64,000 bases of DNA from Mycobacterium intermedium (GTDB taxonomy: Bacteria; Actinomycetota; Actinomycetes; Mycobacteriales; Mycobacteriaceae). The position numbers and the translations under genes are program-made. Within the stretch, counting starts at the first letter, position 1, and the number at the start of each line of letters is the position of its first letter. This document shows, in pieces, positions 1 through 8,497 of this stretch. Location: assembly GCF_002086275.1 (NCBI RefSeq), contig NZ_MVHT01000022.1, positions 1 through 64,000 of the forward strand. Direction: 5' to 3'. The notes below the pieces were generated by a model. The model worked only from the letters and a program-made list of their open reading frames with translations, was not told the DNA's origin and searched no databases.

Positions 1-1653
1 GTCGGGCTACCGCTGTGGAGAAAGTCGCGACTGGGGATAACGGCGTGGAGATGACGGCTATGAAGCGACGGTGTCGGCGGTGTCGGCGGCGCTGGGGGCG
101 CGGCCTTCGGGTCAGGTGACGGCGGGGTCGGCGGTCGTGGCGGGGCGGCGGGGGATGGCGGTGCAGGCGGTGCCGGCGGTAACGGCGGTCACGCCTACCT
201 CAGCGGCAGCGGCGGTACTGCGGGCGACGGTGGCACCGGCGGGATGGGCGGCACCGGCGGCGTCGGCGGAGTAGGCGGTGCGGCCCTCGATGGCACCGCC
301 GGTGCCGGCGGCGACGGCGGCACCGCGGGCGAAGCCGGTGTCGGCGGCCACGGCGGTGACGGTGGAACCTCATTCGGTGCAGCCGGTGGTGACGGCGGTG
401 TCGGCGGTACTGGCGGTGTCGGCGGTACCGGCGGCCAAGGCGGGAGCGGCGGCGACTCCGCCTTTGGCCTCGGCGGTGACGGCGGCACCGGCGCCAACGG
501 CAGCGCAGGTGGCAATGGCGGCGTCGGCGGCGTGAGCGGCAACCACAATCCGGTCAGGGCGGCCACGGGTGGCGAGGGTGCCGGGGGTGTCGGCGGTGCC
601 GGCGGCGACGGGGGCGACGGCGCCGAATGGGCCGGCCCGTCCGGTCACGGCGGCAACGGGGGCGCTGGCGGTGACGGTGCCGGCGGTGGCGCCGGCGGGG
701 TCGGTGGTAACGGCGGGGTGGTCGGCGACGGCGGCGATGGCGGGGCCGGCGGTAACGGAAAAGCCGGTAGGTCCGGCTCACCAGGCGCCAGCCAGGTGGA
801 CGGAGACCCGGGTGACCCCGGTGGGGGCGGCTACAACGGCTATGCCGGCGGCAATGGCGGTGCTGGCGGTGACGGCGGTTCGACCTCGGGCAACGGCGGG
901 GCCGGCGGGGCCGGCGGCACCGGAGGCAACGGCGGCGACGGCGGGAACGGCGGCACCAGCTTCGGCATCGGCAGTTCGGAACCGTGGACTGGCGTCGGTG
1001 GCGACGGTGGTGCCGGCGGCAATGGTGGTGCCGGCGGCATTGGCGGCGACGGTGGCCGGGCACTGGGGTCAGGCGACGGAGGAGCCGGGGGGGTCGGCGG
1101 CAATGCCGGAGACGCCGGCAAGGGCGGCGACGGTGGCCACGGTGGCGACAATCCCCCGCAGTATGCCGTTGACGGCGGGCGCGGTGGCAATGGCGGGGTC
1201 GGCGGCATCGGCGGCACTGGTGGTCGCGGCGGTTCCGGTGGCGCGGCCAACGGAACGGGCACTGGCGGTGACGGCGGATCGGGTGGCGCTGCCGGCCAAG
1301 GCGGCGTCGGAGGCAACGGCGGCGATGGCGGCATCGGTTCAGATTTCGATCCCCGTAGCCACGGTGGTGACGGCGGCAACGGTGGTAACGGCGGCACCGG
1401 CGGACGCGGCGGCGGCGGCGGTGATGGCGGCGACAGCGTTTCAGGTCCCGGCGGTAATGGCGGTAACGGCGCCGACGGTGCTGACGGTGCGGCGTTCGGC
1501 ACAGGCGGCCAGGGCGGCGCCGCCGCTGGCGGTAACGGTAGCGACGGGGGGACCGGTCAGTATGGCGCCGGTGGCGTCGGTGGCCTCGGCGCCGTCGGTG
1601 GCTCTGGCTTCCCCCCCGGCACCCACGGCAACGACGGCGACCACGGCACGTAA
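1..1653 (+). CDS. PE_PGRS-type glycine-rich repeat protein, 3' part, frame broken near base 60
   Basis: Bases 64-1653 read without interruption as Gly-Gly-X repeats (GGAGG, GGDGG, GGNGG, GGTGG) with non-repeat islands, the composition of the PGRS domain of mycobacterial PE_PGRS surface or secreted proteins. It ends at a stop at 1651-1653 after a short tail with the sequence PPGTHGND. The first in-frame ATG is at 244, too late to be natural because the repeat already runs from base 64. Upstream this frame is closed by stops at 52-54 and 61-63, while frame 3 (bases 3 to about 60) is open and contains TGDNG. This suggests an indel between about 45 and 66. The PE domain would lie outside the window. 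Whether this is a pseudogene, a sequencing error in repeats, or a real end cannot be decided here. Function is unknown. Confidence 0.7.
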
Positions 1654-2066
1654 GTCGGCATTGAAGAACTCGCACGGTGCGGTAGTGACGCGCGGTGCGA
1701 ACGAACTTCGTTTTGGTCCAACCCTTTTGGTGTTCAATTGACTGCCTGAACGGTGTCCGCAACACGATGTATGCGGGCAGTTGGGACTTACCGGGATCAA
1801 CTCCTCGATGATCGTGGCGGCTGCTATTTCACAGTTCGCGAACTGCAAGGGGATTCGTTGCCGAGCCAGCATCTCGTCATGTGGCCGGTAGCCGCACCAA
1901 TCGCTGTTTGCGGTCCACGATTTCGTTGACCAAGCAGGCGGAGTATGTCCGCACCTGTCGACTGCTCGACGTGCTGTCTGTGCGCGCAGTTTGAGCCTGT
2001 CGCCGAGCACCACCGGACCCGGTCCGGTTGCCCGGGCAGGCGGCGATGCGCCTATTCTGGCGGTCG
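1654..2066. other. Gene-free gap between the PGRS gene and the dehydratase pair
   Basis: This stretch of about 410 bases has no convincing coding region. It contains a perfect 14-bp palindrome, CAGTTCGCGAACTG, at 1832-1845. Minus-strand reading frames run across it into the PGRS antisense but match nothing I recognise. The dehydratase promoter should be in its right-hand part; no clear -10/-35 pair was found. Confidence 0.5.
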
Positions 2067-2600
2067 ATGGCCGACGACATCAGTTACAAGTACGCGTTCG
2101 GCACCTACGAGGACGCGCTGAAGATGGTGGGCTTTCGCACCGATCCGCGGGTTGCGGGAACTGTGGTCAGCGGTGCTCGGATCCAGCATTTCGCTGCCTT
2201 GGTGCACGACGGCAACCCGGCCTATTGGGACCTGGACTTTGCGACTCGAACGTGGGGCGGCTTGGTCGGGCCGCCCGCGTTGCTGATGGGCTGGGTGATT
2301 CCCCAGCCGTGGTCACCCGACGGTGTGCGGCCGGCAGCGGGGCTGGCGATCCGGGTTCCCCTGCCGGGCAGGACCATTGTCAACGCGTCCAATGAAGCCG
2401 AGTTCTTGATTCCGGTGGTGGCGGGCGATCGGCTCTCGATCGTGGAGGAGGTGGTGTCGGTGTCGCCGGAGAAAACCACCAAACTCGGTGTCGGACACTT
2501 CATTCAAACGCTCGACACCTTCCTGCGCGACGACGGGGCCGTGGTCGCACTGAACCGTAATACCTTGTTCCGCTTCAATCCGCCGGAGGCCGCGGGATGA
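2067..2600 (+). CDS. MaoC-like hotdog dehydratase, FAS1-type N-terminal subunit
   Basis: A 177-residue single hotdog-fold protein of the MaoC dehydratase N-terminal (FAS1_DH-like) type. In related mycobacterial pairs such as HadA/HadB and ChsH1/ChsH2, one subunit supplies the substrate-binding hotdog and the other the catalytic one, together hydrating or dehydrating an enoyl or 3-hydroxyacyl thioester. The N-terminal helix and the region YWDLDFA...GPPALLMGW fit this family. I chose ATG 2067; frame-compatible starts at 2028 (TTG) and 2046 (ATG) only add a non-family arginine-rich leader. The stop overlaps the next start (ATGA at 2597-2600), so the two are translationally coupled. The substrate is unknown; the neighbouring aldehyde dehydrogenase and Rieske oxygenase suggest a degradation or lipid-modification pathway. 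Confidence 0.75.
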   Translation: MADDISYKYAFGTYEDALKMVGFRTDPRVAGTVVSGARIQHFAALVHDGNPAYWDLDFATRTWGGLVGPPALLMGWVIPQPWSPDGVRPAAGLAIRVPLPGRTIVNASNEAEFLIPVVAGDRLSIVEEVVSVSPEKTTKLGVGHFIQTLDTFLRDDGAVVALNRNTLFRFNPPEAAG

Positions 2601-3052
2601 CGTATGAACCCGGATCTGGCCGGTTCGACTGGCATGGATTGATCGTTCCCGTCGAGTTGCCTGAGGTTGTCGACGAGATCAGCTATGAACGAGTGGTGAT
2701 GAACGCGGGCGCGACCTGGGACTATTTCCCTGGGCACTTCGATCCGGAATATGCCAAGCGCCAGGGTCATCCGACGATCTTCGTCAACACGATGCATCTC
2801 GCCGGCTTCGTCGACCGGGTAGGCACGGACTGGGCCGGTCCCTACAGCCGAGTCCTGCGGCGCAAGATGTCGCTGCTGGGTTCGATCTATGCCGGCGACA
2901 CGATGATCGGCCGAGGAAAAGTTATAGCCAAGAGTTGCAACATCTCTGGGGCGAACCCGCAATTTCTCATCGACCTGCAGATCGGCGTTTACAACCAGCG
3001 CGGAGAGCTCTGCTGTCCCGCAGAGGTCACTCTCGAGGTGCTGGCCGAATAG
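2597..3052 (+). CDS. MaoC-like hotdog dehydratase, catalytic subunit
   Basis: A 151-residue MaoC-type hotdog protein. It carries the Asp-x4-His pattern of R-specific hydratases in DYFPGHFDPEYA (Asp42, His47), followed by the GHPTIFVNT segment that normally lines the hotdog helix. The upstream subunit lacks this motif, so this one is probably the catalytic half of a heterodimer. The start overlaps the upstream stop by four bases. It converges on the aldehyde dehydrogenase gene with a single base between the two stop codons. The reaction is inferred as (de)hydration of an enoyl-CoA or similar thioester; the acyl group is not known. Confidence 0.75.
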   Translation: MTYEPGSGRFDWHGLIVPVELPEVVDEISYERVVMNAGATWDYFPGHFDPEYAKRQGHPTIFVNTMHLAGFVDRVGTDWAGPYSRVLRRKMSLLGSIYAGDTMIGRGKVIAKSCNISGANPQFLIDLQIGVYNQRGELCCPAEVTLEVLAE

Positions 3053-3053
3053 C

Positions 3054-4526
3054 TCAGCTGGGTAGCGGCGGTAGCTTTCCATTGCACGCCACCGATTGCA
3101 GCTCGACGTACTCGTCGAGACCCTCCGGCCCGAACTCGCGTCCGATGCCCGAATTCTTGAATCCCCCAAAGGGCGTGCTGATGTCGAGCATGTACATGTT
3201 GATGCCGTAGGTGCCGGTACGCACCCGGCCGGCGATGTCCAGGCCGTGGGCGGTGTCGGCGGTCCAGACCGAGCCGGCCAGACCGTAGTCGCTGTCGTTG
3301 GCGATCCGGACGGCGTCGTCCTCGTCCCGGTAGGTCAGCACCGTCAGGACCGGGCCGAAAATCTCCTCCCGCGCGATCCGCATGTCATTGGTGGCGCCGG
3401 TGAACAGCGTCGGGCGCACATACCAGCCGCGATCCGCGGGCGGGTCGTCACCGCCGACGACGAGGCGTGCGCCGTCCTGCAGGCCGGAACGGATGTAGTC
3501 CTGCACACGACGTTGTTGCCGTTGTGCGACAAGGGGTCCGATGTCGGTCTTCTCGTCGGAAGGATCGCCGACGTGCAATGCCGACATCATGTCGGCCAGC
3601 GCGTCAACGACCTCGTCGTGGCGGCGTTCACTGACCAGGATGCGGGTCTGCGCAACACAGGCCTGACCGTTGTTCATCAGCCCCGCAGTCTTGAGACCGG
3701 CGACTGTCTTGTCGAGGTCCGCGTCGTCGAGGATGATCGCCGCCGATTTGCCGCCCAATTCCAGGCTCACCCTCTTAAGCTGCTCTCCGCAGAGTGCGGC
3801 GATACGCCGCCCGGTCGCGCTGGAACCGGTGAACGCGATCTTGTCCACCGCCGGGTGGCGTACCAGCGCTTCGCCCACGTCGGGACCGCCGGTGACCACC
3901 GAAACCACACCTTCGGGCAGGTCGGCCTGTTCGATCATTTCGGCCAACCACAAAGCGTCCAAGGGTGTTTCGGGTGCCGGCTTGAGCACCACCGTGCAGC
4001 CGGCGATGAGCGCGGGGATGAGTTTGGGCATGATCAGGCATTGCGGAACGTTCCACGGCACGATCGCCCCCACCACGCCCACGGGCGCCCGGCGCAGGTG
4101 TGCCTCGCCGAGCACGCCCTGGCGTCGTTCTACCCAGGGAAAGTCGCGGGCCACCGCCAAGGCCAGATGAATCATCGAAGCCGCCCCGGCCGCTTGGCCC
4201 AATCTGCTGAAACTGCGCGGTGAGCCCATTTCGGCGGTGATCAGGTCGGCCATGGCGTCGAGATTGCGTCCGTAAATCGCGGCCAACCCCTCGATCTTGC
4301 GCATGCGTTCCTGCGGTTCCATCCGCGGCCAGGGCCCGTGATCGAACGCGGTACGGGCGGCGCCGACGGCCGCCTCGACATCCTCTGGCCCCGCAGTGGG
4401 GACATGGCCGATCGGCTCTTCGGAGTGCGGGGAGATGACGGTAAGCCGTTCTGGCGAGCTGGGTTTGCGCCAACGTCCACCGATGAACAATTCGTCGTAC
4501 GAACGGTGGTCGGGATTCTCCGCCAT
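3054..4526 (-). CDS. NAD(P)-dependent aldehyde dehydrogenase
   Basis: A 490-residue member of the aldehyde dehydrogenase superfamily, oxidising an aldehyde to the carboxylate with NAD(P)+. Visible motifs in order: Rossmann-side PWNVPQ near 158-162, glycine motif FTGSSATG near 232-239, the general base glutamate in LELGGK (Glu256), and the catalytic cysteine in NNGQAC (Cys290). Length is normal for the family. The start ATG at 4524-4526 faces the divergent AttH-like gene across an 88-base AT-rich region, so the two may share an operator. The actual aldehyde is unknown. Similar enzymes are annotated widely as betaine or phenylacetaldehyde dehydrogenases, so no narrower name is justified. Confidence 0.9.
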   Translation of the reverse strand: MAENPDHRSYDELFIGGRWRKPSSPERLTVISPHSEEPIGHVPTAGPEDVEAAVGAARTAFDHGPWPRMEPQERMRKIEGLAAIYGRNLDAMADLITAEMGSPRSFSRLGQAAGAASMIHLALAVARDFPWVERRQGVLGEAHLRRAPVGVVGAIVPWNVPQCLIMPKLIPALIAGCTVVLKPAPETPLDALWLAEMIEQADLPEGVVSVVTGGPDVGEALVRHPAVDKIAFTGSSATGRRIAALCGEQLKRVSLELGGKSAAIILDDADLDKTVAGLKTAGLMNNGQACVAQTRILVSERRHDEVVDALADMMSALHVGDPSDEKTDIGPLVAQRQQRRVQDYIRSGLQDGARLVVGGDDPPADRGWYVRPTLFTGATNDMRIAREEIFGPVLTVLTYRDEDDAVRIANDSDYGLAGSVWTADTAHGLDIAGRVRTGTYGINMYMLDISTPFGGFKNSGIGREFGPEGLDEYVELQSVACNGKLPPLPS

Positions 4527-4614
4527 TGAAGCGCTACCTCGGGTCCGAAGACGGCAATTTCGCTATTGATGCTAACATAGCAAAAAAGCGGTATATTGCT
4601 GTGCGAGGCGGGAT
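4527..4614. promoter_or_regulatory. Divergent promoter region with small inverted repeat
   Basis: This AT-rich 88-base gap separates the divergent aldehyde dehydrogenase and AttH-like genes. It contains the inverted repeat TGCTA-ACA-TAGCA at 4570-4582 and the AT-rich run GCGGTATATTGCT just downstream, which could serve as a -10 region for the plus-strand gene. Placement between divergent genes is typical of an operator shared by both, but no regulator gene lies beside it. The assignment rests on symmetry and position only. Confidence 0.4.
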
Positions 4615-5925
4615 ATGACTGACGATTGGCGCAGCTACCCATTCCACCTGGTTCCTGGTGATGAGTTACTCACGTTTCCCGCCGCGGAGGGGGAGCACCC
4701 GGACCAGGAATCGGATACCTGGTTCATCGCGGGCCAACTCGACGCCGCCGACACCGGTCGGTCGTTCGCCTTCCTGACCATCTTCAACAAGAATCGGCCC
4801 GGCGGTTCGGTGGTGGCCGACTTCTACACCATGGCGTTATTCGATTTGGACACCGGCGAATACGGCACTTACACCGATTACGACATGCCGCCGGCCAGCA
4901 TGCAGCCGGGGGCCGAGCCGAAGTTGGCCGCCGCGACGGGATACCTCGATCTGGTCTACCGAAGCGACGCCGGACCCGTGTCGTGGACCACCTGCCGCGA
5001 CGAGACTGGAAAACTGCTCCCCTACACCTACCGGGTCAGCCTGGTCGGGACGGATCAGGTCGGGCAGTCGATGCAGCTGGACCTTTCCGTCACTGCGACG
5101 CGGGCGCCGACGCCGTTGGGCGCGTCCACCTATAACGGCAAGATCGCCTGCTTCGGTCAGGACGACACCTATTCCTACTTCCAGACCGGCATGGTCATGG
5201 TCGGAACGCTGTGCTGGGGCGACCGATCGGAACAGGTTCGCGGCACCGCCGGACACGTTGACCGGCAATGGTTTCCGAAGTATGCCGGCGGGGGGACGGG
5301 CGAACCTCCGCGGACCAGATCGCACGAATGGCGCACGATCAATTTCGACAACGGCGTGGACATGAGTATCTGGCGCCAATTTCATCGCGCGGACGGCAAC
5401 GCGCTGCAACCGTTTACCGGAATAACGACGAGTCATCCTGACTCGGCCAGACCGCCGGAGTGCGCCGAGGACTTCCAGGTCACGATCGACAGCTACGTCC
5501 GCTGGCCGGATTCGATCCGCCCGCTGATCCGCCCGCCGGCGTCGGCGAGGTACCTGCCGGATCGGCACCGGATCACCTGTGCCGCACTGGGGTTGGATAT
5601 CGTGGGCGAGCCATTGGTGGCGGCACCCGCACACGGCCTGCCCATCGAATACATGGAAGGCCCGTATCGATACCGGGGTACCTTGGCGGGGCAGTCGGTG
5701 TCCGCGTTCGCCTTCAACGAGCGTTCGCTGGCGCTGTACCGGGACTGGGAACTGGTCGATGTGCTCGCGACGGAGTTGCCCGACGCTGCCGACGAACTCA
5801 GGCCACTGGTGTCGACCGGCCGTCGAACCGAGGCTAGGGATTTGCTGATGAAACTGCGCCCCGGCCAACAGGGTTCGGTGGCGACCATCATCGACGACCT
5901 GGTGACCGCGCTGTCAGAGTCTTGA
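4615..5925 (+). CDS. AttH/CrtC-like lipocalin-fold protein
   Basis: A 436-residue protein without signal peptide or membrane segment. The sequence GTAGHVDRQWFPKYAG around residues 214-229 resembles the G-x-a-W-x-D-x-x-W signature of AttH / carotenoid 1,2-hydratase-like (CrtC) proteins, which fold as two lipocalin-like barrels. The predominance of beta-prone segments agrees. Family members include carotenoid hydratase and many uncharacterised proteins, so the reaction is not known. The ATG at 4615 follows GAGGCGGGAT, an acceptable ribosome site. Its 3' end overlaps the convergent Rieske oxygenase gene by 12 bases (5914-5925), suggesting a compact, long-standing arrangement. Assignment to the family is tentative. 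Confidence 0.5.
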   Translation: MTDDWRSYPFHLVPGDELLTFPAAEGEHPDQESDTWFIAGQLDAADTGRSFAFLTIFNKNRPGGSVVADFYTMALFDLDTGEYGTYTDYDMPPASMQPGAEPKLAAATGYLDLVYRSDAGPVSWTTCRDETGKLLPYTYRVSLVGTDQVGQSMQLDLSVTATRAPTPLGASTYNGKIACFGQDDTYSYFQTGMVMVGTLCWGDRSEQVRGTAGHVDRQWFPKYAGGGTGEPPRTRSHEWRTINFDNGVDMSIWRQFHRADGNALQPFTGITTSHPDSARPPECAEDFQVTIDSYVRWPDSIRPLIRPPASARYLPDRHRITCAALGLDIVGEPLVAAPAHGLPIEYMEGPYRYRGTLAGQSVSAFAFNERSLALYRDWELVDVLATELPDAADELRPLVSTGRRTEARDLLMKLRPGQQGSVATIIDDLVTALSES

Positions 5926-7053
5926 CAGCGCTGCCTCCCAAGCGATGTGTCGATGCTGCAACCCCGGTTCGTTGCGGCCGAAAACCAGCTTTTCGCGCGC
6001 ACCGGATTCGAGATTTGTCTGCAGGGCTTCGACGAGCCGATAGTCCTCGTCGCGAACGGTGGCATGGGCGTATTCGAAGACGGCTTGGGCGCCGGCGGCC
6101 ACCGACTCGTCCGACAGGTCCAACGGGGTCGAGTTCTGGTGCACGGTAATGGATCTGCCGGGTTCGGTTCCGGGATAGACCCGGAACAGTTCGCCGTTGG
6201 CGATCGTCACCGAGATGACGATGTTGGGGAACAGGGCGTAGATCACCACCATGTTCTGGAACGGGTCCCACTTGTCCTCGGGCACATCCTCGAGGCCGAG
6301 GATGGTGTTGAGCGGGAAGATCAAGCGGTGGTGCGGCCCGTACGAGTCGAAGACCGTGCAGTTGCTCCGCGCGATGGTGGCGAACGTCTGCCGGTGCACG
6401 GTGGCGAAGTGATAGTTCTCGGCGAACGTGTCGATGGCCAGCTTCCAGTTGATGGGGGAGTCGAGCACCTTCTCGCCGAGCGGAGACCAGCGGCCGATAT
6501 CCCACGAGGCGAGCTCGTCGGCGAGGTCGCCCAGGTGTGCCGCGACGTCGAGATGGGTGCCCGGATTCATTGCCACCCAAAGGAATCCGGCGAACTCCGT
6601 GGCCGGGAGTTCGGTCAAGCCGTCGGACTTCAGCGCGACGTCGGGAAATCCCTCCCGTCCCGGAACGACCACCAATCGCCCGGTGTTGTCGTAGGTCCAC
6701 GAGTGGTAGGGGCAGGTGAATCGCTTCGCGGTTCCGCATCCGGTCACCACTTGCGACTGCCGGTGCAGGCAGACGTTGTCGAACGCCTTGACGGTTGCGT
6801 CGGCCGTGCGGGTGAGCAGGATGGAACGTCCCATGACCGTCTTGGTGCAGTAACTCCCCGGTCCCGGTAGTTCCGACGCGTAGCCGACCAGTTGTGGGCT
6901 GGCCATCACCATTGCCCGGTCGCGTTCGTGTCTTTCCCGGGAGGTGTACTCCCGCGTGTCGACCGTGTGTTGCTTTTCGGCGAGGTCGGTGGTGTTGTCT
7001 CGGGCCAATTTCAGGGCCCGCCGGGTGAGGTCGATGAGTTGGTCGCGATCCAC
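5914..7053 (-). CDS. Rieske non-heme iron oxygenase, alpha (terminal oxygenase) subunit
   Basis: A 379-residue aromatic-ring-hydroxylating dioxygenase alpha-subunit type protein. The Rieske [2Fe-2S] motif is C-x-H-x16-C-x2-H (Cys95, His97, Cys114, His117). The mononuclear iron site is visible as NYHFATVH (His-x4-His), and a likely third carboxylate ligand lies in the C-terminal RDEDYRLVEALQ segment. Such enzymes use O2 and electrons from a reductase and ferredoxin to hydroxylate or demethylate a ring or sterol-like substrate. No reductase or ferredoxin gene is adjacent, so redox partners must be encoded elsewhere. The start is GTG at 7051-7053, preceded on the minus strand by a GGGAG ribosome site. 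The substrate cannot be inferred. Confidence 0.9.
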   Translation of the reverse strand: MDRDQLIDLTRRALKLARDNTTDLAEKQHTVDTREYTSRERHERDRAMVMASPQLVGYASELPGPGSYCTKTVMGRSILLTRTADATVKAFDNVCLHRQSQVVTGCGTAKRFTCPYHSWTYDNTGRLVVVPGREGFPDVALKSDGLTELPATEFAGFLWVAMNPGTHLDVAAHLGDLADELASWDIGRWSPLGEKVLDSPINWKLAIDTFAENYHFATVHRQTFATIARSNCTVFDSYGPHHRLIFPLNTILGLEDVPEDKWDPFQNMVVIYALFPNIVISVTIANGELFRVYPGTEPGRSITVHQNSTPLDLSDESVAAGAQAVFEYAHATVRDEDYRLVEALQTNLESGAREKLVFGRNEPGLQHRHIAWEAALSRL

Positions 7054-7084
7054 TTTGAACTCCCGTTACAGCCGCGCTCCGCCC

Positions 7085-7110
7085 TAACTTTACTAACTTT
7101 ATAACTTTTA
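7085..7110. promoter_or_regulatory. Triple direct repeat TAACTTT(A) upstream of the Rieske gene
   Basis: Three near-identical copies start at 7085 (TAACTTTAC), 7094 (TAACTTTA) and 7102 (TAACTTTT), spaced 9 and 8 bases apart. They sit 30-55 bases upstream of the Rieske GTG start, where a transcription factor or sigma factor would bind. The array is strikingly AT-rich for this genome. It could be an operator for a cooperatively binding regulator or simply a degenerate promoter. Confidence 0.5.
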
Positions 7111-7221
7111 GCTGAAGTCGAGTGCACCGGGAAAGCCCGTCCCATGACAGCGCCGACTTGATACAGATGTGACACCCGATATCAACGGGTCTGGTGTGAA
7201 TTCTGTCGTACCCTGTGGCGT

Positions 7222-7941
7222 ATGCCGGTGTCCCGACGTGACGTGCTCAAGTTCGCCGCGGCGACGCCCGGCCTGCTGGGCCTGGGTGTCGCGGCGGCCT
7301 CGCTGCATCCCGCACCGGCGTCGGCGGCCCTCGGCACCTTGCTGGATTACGCCGCCGGGGTCATCCCCGCGAGCGAGATCAGGGCAGCCGGGGCGTTAGG
7401 CGCGATCCGGTACGTGTCGGACCGGCGCCCCGGTGGGGACTGGATGCTCGGCAAGCCGATCCAATTCGCCGAAGCGCAGGACCTGGTCGGCAACGGACTC
7501 AAGATCGTCTCCAACTACCAGTTCGGAAAGGGCAGCACCTCGGACTGGCTGGGCGGTGCCGCCGCCGGGATTCAGCATGCCAAACGGGGCGCGGAACTCC
7601 ATGCCGCCGCCGGCGGCCCCGCGAACGCCCCGATCTACGTGTCGATCGACGACAACCCGTCGTTCGATCAGTACAAGAACCAGGTCCTCCCGTATTTGCG
7701 GGCCTGGGAATCAGTGATCGGGCACCAGCGGACCGGCGTCTACGCCAACTCCAAGACCATCGACTGGGCACTGAACGACGGTGTGGGTTCCTATTACTGG
7801 CAGCACAACTGGGGCTCGCCCAACGGCTACACCCACCCGGCCGCCCACCTGCACCAGGTCGAGATCGACAAGCGCAAGGTCGGTGGCGTCGGCGTGGACG
7901 TCAACGAAATCCTGAAGCCGCAATTTGGGCAGTGGATCTAG
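7222..7941 (+). CDS. Tat-exported glycoside-hydrolase-like protein (DUF1906), Rv2525c orthologue
   Basis: A 239-residue protein almost identical in layout to M. tuberculosis Rv2525c. The N-terminus has a twin-arginine signal (SRRDVLKF at residues 4-11, hydrophobic stretch, cleavage after an ASA-like site near 34-36). The mature part is a DUF1906 TIM-barrel resembling glycoside hydrolases, with acidic residues in YVSIDDNPSFDQY and a VGGVGVDVN segment near the C-terminus. Rv2525c is known as a Tat substrate whose loss changes beta-lactam sensitivity, so an envelope role is accepted, but no substrate is proven. It lies upstream of fas in the same orientation, as in M. tuberculosis. The ATG at 7222 gives the family's usual length. 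Confidence 0.92.
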   Translation: MPVSRRDVLKFAAATPGLLGLGVAAASLHPAPASAALGTLLDYAAGVIPASEIRAAGALGAIRYVSDRRPGGDWMLGKPIQFAEAQDLVGNGLKIVSNYQFGKGSTSDWLGGAAAGIQHAKRGAELHAAAGGPANAPIYVSIDDNPSFDQYKNQVLPYLRAWESVIGHQRTGVYANSKTIDWALNDGVGSYYWQHNWGSPNGYTHPAAHLHQVEIDKRKVGGVGVDVNEILKPQFGQWI

Positions 7942-8497
7942 CTTCACGGTCGATTGCCCTCGGCGACGCCACGTCCCAGCAAACACTCGTTCGCTCACTT
8001 TTCTGCATCGGCTACATAGCTGTATCCGCTGCCCTGCGGCCTGTGCCGTGGCGCACCTTCGCCGGAACGCGAAAAATTTCGTATAACGATTTGGTAACAG
8101 TACTGCCTTGATCAGCGCAGTTATAGCTACTCGACCGTAACCACCTGCATGCAGGACGTTTGTCCGCGACTTCCGGGCCGCCGAATAAACATGGTGTTAC
8201 CCACGACACGGTTACCCGCGCGTAGAACTCGCCAGTAACCAATCGGCGTAAACGATCTGGACGATTCCTTATGAGACTCTTATTAGGACCGATGTGGGTC
8301 GATGCCAAATTCTTGGCGCCGCTCGAATCCACGAGCTGGACGCGAAACACACCGGTCAGACGACTGTCGGCAGCGATTCAACGCGGAATCGGCACGGGAG
8401 AACCCGGCGCGGGCCCCGACCCGCGGCCCGGCGCCCGGAACGGCCGAAACTTTGAGAGACGCTTAAGACGCAGCGAGACGCACAGGGAGATGGAGAC
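7942..8497 (+). promoter_or_regulatory. fas-acpS upstream regulatory region
   Basis: This 556-base gene-free region precedes fas. In mycobacteria the fas-acpS promoter is activated by the TetR-family regulator FasR through inverted repeats. Candidate symmetric elements visible here are CGAAA-AA-TTTCG at 8070-8081 and CAGTACTG at 8098-8105, close together. A GGAGATGGAG ribosome site lies immediately before the fas GTG. Which of the repeats is the FasR site is not decided by the sequence, and no certain -10/-35 pair was found. Confidence 0.5.

Noticed and set aside
244..1653. PGRS repeat considered as a CRISPR or tandem-repeat array
   Set aside because: Repeats are short, degenerate and codon-phased glycine triplets; there are no spacers of constant length.
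554..1765. Arg-rich antisense frame over the PGRS repeat
   Set aside because: A consequence of the GGC/GGT repeat read in reverse; not a protein.
1832..1845. Perfect 14-bp palindrome CAGTTCGCGAACTG as an operator
   Set aside because: A few palindromes of this size are expected by chance in 64 kb, and no promoter or regulator is close to it.
3096..4223. Plus-strand frame opposite the aldehyde dehydrogenase
   Set aside because: The minus strand has catalytic Cys and Glu motifs of ALDH; the antisense frame is a shadow.
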